The notes under the pieces: generated by a model
Told to the model about the DNA's origin: nothing
The model's database searches: none
Seen by the model: only the letters and a program-made list of their open reading frames with translations
Source: Rhodospirillaceae bacterium
Lineage (GTDB): Bacteria > Pseudomonadota > Alphaproteobacteria > Rhodospirillales > Magnetovibrionaceae
DNA: 11,359 bases
Reading direction: 5' to 3'
Assembly (NCBI GenBank): GCA_029883045.1
Contig: JAOUJU010000032.1
Location: 1 to 11,359 of the forward strand
Position numbers and translations under genes: made by a program
In this document: in pieces, positions 6,441 to 11,359 of the stretch
How positions within the stretch are numbered: position 1 is the stretch's first letter
Layout: the number at the start of each line of letters is the position of its first letter

Positions 6441-7082
6441 ATGAAAATTGCAGTGCTTATTTCAGGCAGAGGATCAAACCTTCAGTCGCTTATTGATGCC
6501 TGCAATGATGATGATTTTCCGGCAGAAATTTCCCTAGTTATATCCAACAAGGCGGATGCTTACGGTTTAAAACGCGCAAGTGATGCGTCAATACCTACAA
6601 AGGTATTTAATCAAAAGGATTTTTCCACACGCGAAGATTTTGACGCTGCCATGTCCGATGCAATTGAGGCTTCGGGCGCCGAGTTTATATGCCTAGCAGG
6701 ATTTATGCGCCTACTTTCCGATAATTTTGTGAAAACATGGCATGACAGACTGGTAAACATTCATCCATCATTACTGCCAGCGTTCAAGGGGCTTCATGTT
6801 CACGAGCAGGCTATAGAGCGTGGTGTGCGGTTTTCTGGCTGCACCGTTCATTTTGTACGAAGCGCAATGGATGAGGGGCCTATTTTGATGCAGGCTGTAG
6901 TTCCGGTTTTGCCTGATGATACACCTGATTCACTTGCCGCAAGAGTTCTTGAGCAGGAACATATTGTATATCCACAGGCCCTTCGCATTATTGCCGAAAG
7001 AAAGGTCAGGGTATCTGGTGAACGGGCCATTATTGACGGGCACAAAACACCCAATGGTTCGCTCATTAACCCTGAAAAATAA
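6441..7082 (+). CDS. purN: Phosphoribosylglycinamide formyltransferase (GAR transformylase)
   Basis: PurN transfers a formyl group from 10-formyltetrahydrofolate to GAR, giving FGAR, in de novo purine synthesis. The 213-aa protein opens with the phosphate-binding VLISGRGSNLQ (residues 5-15). It has the catalytic residues N106 and H108 in NIHPSLLPAF and D144 in DEGPI, at the same numbers as in the E. coli enzyme. Its length fits the family. The ATG at 6441 lies 5 nt after the purM stop, with GGGG about 8-11 nt upstream. It ends one base before a strong terminator, so it closes the purMN operon. Confidence 0.96.
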   Translation: MKIAVLISGRGSNLQSLIDACNDDDFPAEISLVISNKADAYGLKRASDASIPTKVFNQKDFSTREDFDAAMSDAIEASGAEFICLAGFMRLLSDNFVKTWHDRLVNIHPSLLPAFKGLHVHEQAIERGVRFSGCTVHFVRSAMDEGPILMQAVVPVLPDDTPDSLAARVLEQEHIVYPQALRIIAERKVRVSGERAIIDGHKTPNGSLINPEK

Positions 7083-7118
7083 AAAAGGTCGCCCAGTATA
7101 TTATATGGACGACCTTTT
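7083..7118. terminator. Bidirectional rho-independent terminator between purN and ndk
   Basis: AAAAGGTCG (7083-7091) pairs with CGACCTTTT (7110-7118); inside, CCA/TGG (7093-7095, 7106-7108) extends the stem past one C-A mismatch. T-rich tails exist on both strands (TTTT on plus; a TTTTTTATTTTT run on minus), so it can stop both purN and the convergent ndk. Confidence 0.85.
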
Positions 7119-7141
7119 AAATATGCTTTGGCAGATTTCTT

Positions 7142-7564
7142 TTAGCCGGTAATTTCAATGCCAGAAAAGAAAAATGCGGTTTCTAATGCTGCTGTTTCCG
7201 GAGCATCAGACCCGTGCACTGAATTATTCTGCACATCAATGGCAAAATCCTTGCGAATTGTACCGTCGGTGGCGTTTGCAGGATTGGTTGCACCCATTAC
7301 TTCGCGATATGTTGCGATGGCATTTTCACCCTCAAGAATCTGAACCACAACGGGGCCGGATATCATGAAATCAACAAGTTCACCAAAAAACGAACGTTCC
7401 TTGTGAACCGCATAAAATGCTTCTGCTTGATTAAGGGTTAGCTGAATACGTTTTTGGGCAATGATTCTAAGACCAGCGGCTTCAATGTAAGAATTGATTT
7501 TGCCGGTCAGGTTACGCTCGGTGGCGTCTGGTTTTATTATGGACAGTGTCCGTTCTACAGCCAT
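7142..7564 (-). CDS. ndk: Nucleoside diphosphate kinase
   Basis: Ndk moves the gamma phosphate of ATP to other nucleoside diphosphates through a phosphohistidine, balancing NTP and dNTP pools. The 140-aa length is standard. The start ERTLSIIKPDA (residues 4-14), the loop GATNPANATDGTIRKDFA (91-108) and the active-site NSVHGSDA with His117 are all conserved. The ATG at 7564 is clear, though only a weak AAGG lies upstream. The gene is monocistronic: its own promoter lies at 7642-7670 and the terminator shared with purN follows it. Confidence 0.97.
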   Translation of the reverse strand: MAVERTLSIIKPDATERNLTGKINSYIEAAGLRIIAQKRIQLTLNQAEAFYAVHKERSFFGELVDFMISGPVVVQILEGENAIATYREVMGATNPANATDGTIRKDFAIDVQNNSVHGSDAPETAALETAFFFSGIEITG

Positions 7565-7885
7565 GCTAATGGAGCCTTTTGCTGTTAAAATGAGTGATTA
7601 AAGTGCCGTCTCCCTACTTCAAGTTTTTGCAGGGTCGGCGGGTTATAGACTTGTAAGGCAGCTTTTGCAATACCCATAATAGTCCATTTGGGTGGGCCTG
7701 TATGGTGGGATAGATGCTAGCAATACATTGATATTACCAGATAAAGTTGTTATCAGTGGCTAATTAAAGGTTTGTATTTGGTAACTTTTTATTCACCTGA
7801 ATATTGGAGTATTACCAAGTAATTGTGATCGTCTCGATTCGCGGGGCGTTTAGGTGTTGCTATTATAGTTTAGGCTTTGGTTTAC
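7565..7885. other. 321-nt divergent intergenic region, ndk and orphan membrane gene
   Basis: No protein or known RNA gene was found. The ndk-proximal half holds the ndk promoter. The other half holds a perfect GATAA/TTATC inverted repeat (7740-7754), repeated TTACCA motifs (7734-7739, 7812-7817, and inverted at 7779-7784) and a possible extended -10 for the plus-strand gene (TGC before TATTAT, 7861-7866). Confidence 0.5.
7642..7670 (-). promoter_or_regulatory. Predicted sigma-70-type promoter of ndk
   Basis: On the minus strand TTGCAA (7670-7665) and TATAAC (7647-7642) are spaced 17 nt apart, matching consensus at 4/6 and 5/6. The start would be near 7635, giving a leader of about 70 nt. Confidence 0.5.
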
Positions 7886-8344
7886 ATGGATTCATTTACC
7901 GACATTTTAGTGGCCTTTGGTTTTAAGGAAATGCGCGATTGGATTGTTGCGATCTGCTCGTTTATGTTCGTGATGAGCTTTCTCGGTGGAATGGTATCGG
8001 CACTTTTTGTAATTAACTCCAAACTATTGCGGCCACCAAAGCTGACAACCACAATTTCGTTCAGAATGTTTATTCTATCTGAGATTATCTTGATATTTTC
8101 AGCGCTGTATTACCATACCTTCATGATAGGAAAGGTAAGCCCTGCGCATGTAATTTACTGGGTAGCCGCTGCAATGATGATGCCGCTATTGGCAATCATT
8201 GGCGCACAGATTATGTACATAATTTTCTCCGGCAAAATGAATGCCAAGAAAAAAGCAGCTCGCGACAAAGCAAGAAAGATACGAAACGAACGCACCACAA
8301 CAATGGAAGATGCGCATTCTAAAGTTGCAAAAGGAAAGAAATAA
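7886..8344 (+). CDS. Unrecognised three-helix membrane protein with basic tail
   Basis: I do not recognise this 152-aa protein. It has three strongly hydrophobic segments: about residues 19-44, 58-82 and 86-113, the last rich in methionine (AAAMMMPLLAIIGAQIMYII). A roughly 38-residue cytoplasmic-looking tail is rich in K and R (MNAKKKAARDKARKIRNER). There is no signal peptide cleavage site or catalytic motif. I chose the ATG at 7886; a TTG three codons upstream is possible. The Shine-Dalgarno is weak. A possible extended -10 (TATTAT, 7861-7866) would give a leader of only about a dozen bases. The gene stands alone between divergent ndk and convergent holC, with no good terminator on either strand at 8345-8381. 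Its composition matches its neighbours. Confidence 0.8.
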   Translation: MDSFTDILVAFGFKEMRDWIVAICSFMFVMSFLGGMVSALFVINSKLLRPPKLTTTISFRMFILSEIILIFSALYYHTFMIGKVSPAHVIYWVAAAMMMPLLAIIGAQIMYIIFSGKMNAKKKAARDKARKIRNERTTTMEDAHSKVAKGKK

Positions 8345-8381
8345 TAATTAGAGTTATCGTCTGATTTTACTTTTCTTCTTA

Positions 8382-8834
8382 TTATATATCCTTCTTTTCC
8401 CAGCCACCATTTTCATTCTGATGCCAGTAGGTTAATTCAAAACCGCTGTCTTTGTATGATTTCCATTTTTCCCGGGCGGAACTAACCGCGATTTCGTCTC
8501 CGCCATCAAATATTTCGAAACAGCGCTCATATTCATTAACAGATGGCGACGATGCACCGTCACTAAGAAATAAAAAACTTGCGCCATTGGGGTTTTCGTC
8601 TTTCTTGGTTATCCATATTGGTTGATCTTCAGCGTTGCCATCTTTTTCTGTGCCATGCGCAAGCCACGAACCGGGATCGTTGGTCCATAGGTGCTGGGCC
8701 AAAACCTCAACCCGTTCGGTTGCAGGCAACATAACCACCGCGCGCTTTCCGCCATCAATGGTTTTTTGCAACAGCTGAGCAAGCGTTTGCTCTAGGTTGG
8801 ACTTAGTAAGATGATAAAAAGCAACCTCGGTCAT
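8382..8834 (-). CDS. holC: DNA polymerase III subunit chi
   Basis: Chi links the clamp loader, through psi, to single-stranded DNA-binding protein at the replication fork. The 150-aa protein begins TEVAFYHLTKSNLEQTLAQL, has KRAVVMLPATERVEVLAQ (about residues 30-47) and LWTNDPGSWLAHG (about 49-61), equivalent to the family's LWTxDPxSFLPHG motif, and ends in GGWEKK. The ATG at 8834 lies 5 nt after the pepA stop with no clear Shine-Dalgarno, so translation is probably coupled to pepA. The pepA-holC order is widely conserved in proteobacteria. Confidence 0.92.
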   Translation of the reverse strand: MTEVAFYHLTKSNLEQTLAQLLQKTIDGGKRAVVMLPATERVEVLAQHLWTNDPGSWLAHGTEKDGNAEDQPIWITKKDENPNGASFLFLSDGASSPSVNEYERCFEIFDGGDEIAVSSAREKWKSYKDSGFELTYWHQNENGGWEKKDI

Positions 8835-8839
8835 TGAGG

Positions 8840-10330
8840 TTACTTTTCTATGCTGTCGGCAACAAACCGGTCCAACAAACGCACACCATAACCAGAACCG
8901 CCCTTTGGTACGGTTGGCGTTCCCTTCTTTTCCCAGGTAACGCCAGCTATATCAAGGTGCGCCCATTTAGTGGTTCCAACAAAACGTTTAAGGAACTGCG
9001 CTGCGGTTATTGAACCACCGCCCTTACCCGATGAAATGTTTTGCATATCTGCTGCTGGTGAATCAATCATCCGGTCATAGGCCTTACCCATAGGCATCCG
9101 CCATAGCTTTTCATCCATTACCTTGCCGGCATTGGCCAGATCTTCGGCTAGCTTATCATCATTTGAAAACAATCCGGCGTATTCACCCGAAAGCGCCATA
9201 ACTATGGCACCGGTCAAGGTTGCAAGATCAATCATGTACTGTGGTTTGAAGCGTTCCTTAGTGTACCAAAGAGCATCAGCCAGAACCAGCCTTCCTTCGG
9301 CGTCGGTGTTTAAAACCTCAATTGTTTGACCCGACATTGATTTTACAATATCGCCGGGTCGTTGCGCGGTACCCGATGGCATATTTTCAACCAGGCCAAC
9401 AACACCAACTGCATTGACCTTGGCTTTGCGTCCAGCCAACGCCTTCATTAGGCCGATTACCACGCCTGAACCACCCATGTCGTATTTCATTTCCTCCATA
9501 CCGGCAGAGGGTTTTAATGAAATACCACCAGTATCAAACGTTACCCCCTTGCCAACAAAGGCAACGGGTTTGTCTTTTTTTGCTGCCCCATCCCAGCGCA
9601 TAACCACCAAGAACGGGTCATGGGCACTACCTTGGGCCACACCCAAAAGCGACCCCATGCCAAGTTTTTGCATTTTTACCTTGTCCAGAATTTCCACTTT
9701 CACCCCAAGCTTTGAAAGTGACTTGGCCTCAGCCGCCAAGGTTTTGGGATAAAGCACGTTACTTGGTTCGCTAACCAGATCGCGGGTGAAAAACACACCA
9801 TCAACTACCTTGTTCTGTTTTGCAAAATCGCTTTTTGCTTTAATCGAACCAACGCACTGAATTGACAATTCCTTAATTACTGGTTTGGCGTGGCCTTTCT
9901 TTTTGGTTTTATATTTATCGAATTTATATGATCCAAGACGTGAGCCAATGCCAACATGAACTGCCATCTCTGCCGGGGTTAGCTTGCATCCATCAATCTC
10001 ATCTATCAACACGTGGGCTTTTTCGCTTTGCGCATTTAATTGCGCATAAATACGTCCGCCAATATTTTCAAACGCCAACTCATCAAGGCTTTCTGGTTTT
10101 CCCATGCCAACGCACAAAATGCGTTCAAGCCGGGTTCCGGTTGGCGTCATAATGGTAAGGGAATGATTTTTTGATCCCTTGAAGCTAGATGCCTTTATTG
10201 CTTTGCTAATCGCCCCCTTGGTGGATTTGTCCAGTTCACTGGCGCTTTTGCTTAATTTCCGCCCATCAAAAACACCTACTACTACTGCGCCTGCTTTTGG
10301 TTTGGATGGATTAGCGAAACTTATTTTCAT
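8840..10330 (-). CDS. pepA: Cytosol (leucyl) aminopeptidase, M17 family
   Basis: This two-metal aminopeptidase removes N-terminal residues from peptides in the cytoplasm; the E. coli protein also binds DNA. The 496-aa length is normal. The N-terminal domain covers about residues 1-165 and the catalytic domain the rest. Metal ligands and catalytic residues are all present: K261 and D266 in GKGVTFDTGG, K273, D284, and D343, E345 and R347 in the signature NTDAEGRLVLADAL. Each sits exactly nine residues before its E. coli counterpart. The ATG at 10330 is preceded by AAGG 8 nt upstream. holC follows after 5 nt. The upstream region is unusually rich in repeats, suggesting specific regulation. Confidence 0.96.
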   Translation of the reverse strand: MKISFANPSKPKAGAVVVGVFDGRKLSKSASELDKSTKGAISKAIKASSFKGSKNHSLTIMTPTGTRLERILCVGMGKPESLDELAFENIGGRIYAQLNAQSEKAHVLIDEIDGCKLTPAEMAVHVGIGSRLGSYKFDKYKTKKKGHAKPVIKELSIQCVGSIKAKSDFAKQNKVVDGVFFTRDLVSEPSNVLYPKTLAAEAKSLSKLGVKVEILDKVKMQKLGMGSLLGVAQGSAHDPFLVVMRWDGAAKKDKPVAFVGKGVTFDTGGISLKPSAGMEEMKYDMGGSGVVIGLMKALAGRKAKVNAVGVVGLVENMPSGTAQRPGDIVKSMSGQTIEVLNTDAEGRLVLADALWYTKERFKPQYMIDLATLTGAIVMALSGEYAGLFSNDDKLAEDLANAGKVMDEKLWRMPMGKAYDRMIDSPAADMQNISSGKGGGSITAAQFLKRFVGTTKWAHLDIAGVTWEKKGTPTVPKGGSGYGVRLLDRFVADSIEK

Positions 10331-10349
10331 TTTTAGGGCCTTTCTTGGA

Positions 10350-10371
10350 TGTTTATGGGGTGTTTATGGGG
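10350..10371 (+). repeat. Perfect 11-bp tandem repeat upstream of pepA
   Basis: TGTTTATGGGG occurs twice head to tail (10350-10360, 10361-10371). In pepA orientation this reads CCCCATAAACA twice, about 20 nt before the ATG and next to the predicted transcription start. Confidence 0.8.
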
Positions 10372-10376
10372 ATGGC

Positions 10377-10385
10377 TTTATACCA
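10377..10385 (-). promoter_or_regulatory. Possible extended -10 promoter of pepA
   Basis: On the minus strand TGG precedes TATAAA (10382-10377), an extended -10. No consensus -35 is present; that position is occupied by the palindrome at 10396-10410. The start would be near 10370. Confidence 0.35.
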
Positions 10386-10395
10386 AGCAATGTTG

Positions 10396-10410
10396 TCACT
10401 AATGTAGTGA
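10396..10410. promoter_or_regulatory. Palindrome TCACT-N5-AGTGA, candidate operator of pepA
   Basis: TCACT (10396-10400) and AGTGA (10406-10410) form a perfect inverted repeat around AATGT, covering the -35 position of the predicted pepA promoter. This placement fits a regulator binding site. An outer imperfect inverted repeat surrounds it: GGGATGGCTTTA (10369-10380) and TAAAAGCCCATCCC (10425-10438). Confidence 0.45.
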
Positions 10411-10460
10411 TACTTTGTAAAAATTAAAAGCCCATCCCTGCCTGATTACATAAAAGTTAT

Positions 10461-11359
10461 TCAGTTTTTATGGCTTTGCTCAAAAGCTTCAATTTCTAGA
10501 TCTTCGCCCATGTCCATTTCTGACAAAACTTCGGCTTCTTCTAGGTTGTGTTCGCGCGACGATATCCACAACCAGCCACCGGGAAGGCTGCTAACGGCAG
10601 CTACAATGCCAAACAACAGCGAAACTGCCAACGCGCCCGGGGCCAAAACCCCGGCCATGGCAAAAACCTCTACCATTGCGCCTTCGCGCACTCCCCAGCC
10701 GGCTATTGATATGGGCATGGTTTGAATAAGCAAAACAAGCGGGAAAAGAGCCAAGCAATCAACAAGGCTTATATTGACGCCAATACTTAAAGACAAAACC
10801 CAAACAACCAAAGACAGGTTGATGTGGCCTAAAATTGCCCAAAACATTAACGGGACAGCGGTTGATGGTGACAAAAAAACCTTTCTTACATCGCCAGCAA
10901 ATACCGCCAGATGGTGCACAACGCGAAACCGTTTAAAAGAATCCGGCACGCGATCCAAAAACATAAGAAAAACAGTTCCGCCAACGCCCAATACCAGCAA
11001 AGCAATAACCGAAAATTTCAGTGCTTGTATGTTGCCGCTCATACCATCAATTACAAATGGAACCATTGCTGCGACAAGAAATATTAAAGCCAGCACTGTT
11101 GCTATACGGTCAAGGAACACGCTGCCAACTGACTGCCCAAGCGCCATTCCAGATTTATATGCCCGATATGATCTTATGGCATCACCGCCGACTGATGCCG
11201 GAAGTGCTTGGTTGAAAAAAGTCCCAATATAAAAAAACCTGAATGCCTGCGAATAGCTGAGCGGGTTATCGTAAACTTTTAATACTGCCCGCCAGCGAAA
11301 TGCGCATACAAAAACCTGAGCCACCATTAAAGCCAGTGCTGCCAACAGCCACGCTGGTG
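10461..11359 (-). CDS. Lysylphosphatidylglycerol synthase TM-domain (UPF0104) protein, partial
   Basis: This is the C-terminal 299 codons of a polytopic membrane protein; the N-terminus lies beyond the right edge and the frame stays open to the last base. It belongs to the lysylphosphatidylglycerol synthetase transmembrane-domain/UPF0104 family, shown by FFNQALPASVGGDAIRSYRA and, near the end, PISIAGWGVREGAM. About six to seven hydrophobic helices are present in this part. The tail of about 33 residues after the last helix is strongly acidic (EEAEVLSEMDMGEDLEIEAFE). Members of the family without the soluble aminoacyl-transferase domain occur widely, and their substrates are mostly unknown; lipid or glycolipid handling is likely. 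It ends 130 nt before pepA, on the same strand. Confidence 0.88.
   Translation of the reverse strand, partial: PAWLLAALALMVAQVFVCAFRWRAVLKVYDNPLSYSQAFRFFYIGTFFNQALPASVGGDAIRSYRAYKSGMALGQSVGSVFLDRIATVLALIFLVAAMVPFVIDGMSGNIQALKFSVIALLVLGVGGTVFLMFLDRVPDSFKRFRVVHHLAVFAGDVRKVFLSPSTAVPLMFWAILGHINLSLVVWVLSLSIGVNISLVDCLALFPLVLLIQTMPISIAGWGVREGAMVEVFAMAGVLAPGALAVSLLFGIVAAVSSLPGGWLWISSREHNLEEAEVLSEMDMGEDLEIEAFEQSHKN

Noticed and set aside
6916..7152. Plus-strand open frame of 78 codons at the purN end
   Set aside because: It overlaps purN in another frame and runs through the terminator hairpin and the ndk 3' end.
7585..7601. CtrA site upstream of ndk
   Set aside because: Two TTAA elements are present but are separated by 9 nt instead of the 7 nt of a full CtrA box.
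8341..8387. Terminator between the orphan membrane gene and holC
   Set aside because: Only an AT-rich ATAATAA/TTATTAT inverted repeat with a long loop is present, too weak to call.
11343..11345. TTG at 11345 as the start of the UPF0104 protein
   Set aside because: The frame stays open to the window edge and the hydrophobic helix continues upstream, so the TTG is an internal leucine codon.

Overview
The window is an ordinary-looking, densely packed bacterial chromosome segment, most consistent with an alphaproteobacterium. The reasons are the gene order purN-purM / DUF2066 - CDP-alcohol phosphatidyltransferase - AI-2E permease - hdaA - ppk, the short HdaA-type DnaA homologue, and the pepA-holC pair. 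Base composition is moderate to low GC by eye. There are no insertion sequences, tRNAs, rRNAs, CRISPR arrays or phage genes. The species cannot be named from this sequence.

Left part (1-5112, minus strand): a tightly spaced gene string is read right to left. It contains a secreted DUF2066 protein, a CDP-alcohol phosphatidyltransferase (GTGA overlap with the gene before it), an AI-2E/PerM-type permease (2 nt gap), the replication-initiation regulator HdaA, and an unrecognised 121-aa protein. After a 349-nt gap with its own promoter comes ppk, cut by the window edge. Inside that gap lies plus-strand RNA-like structure: two abutting hairpins, the second a good rho-independent terminator, the first with a CCTCCTG (anti-Shine-Dalgarno) loop. 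This is the best candidate for something undescribed here.

Middle (5113-7564): purM and purN run on the plus strand and encode consecutive-family enzymes of de novo purine synthesis (AIR synthetase and GAR transformylase). PurM appears to start at a rare ATT codon placed 8 nt after a perfect AGGAGG. A bidirectional terminator separates purN from the convergent ndk gene, whose product makes the nucleoside triphosphates.

Right part (7565-11359): a divergent ndk/orphan-membrane-protein intergenic region with a convincing ndk promoter; an orphan three-helix membrane protein; the convergent pair pepA-holC on the minus strand (leucyl aminopeptidase and DNA polymerase III chi); and a partial lysylphosphatidylglycerol-synthase-type membrane protein. 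The pepA upstream region carries a palindrome, a long inverted repeat and an 11-bp tandem duplication. A second, unrelated 11-bp tandem duplication lies upstream of purM.

Most protein calls rest on recognised motifs and are firm. Promoter, operator and RNA calls are by-eye predictions.
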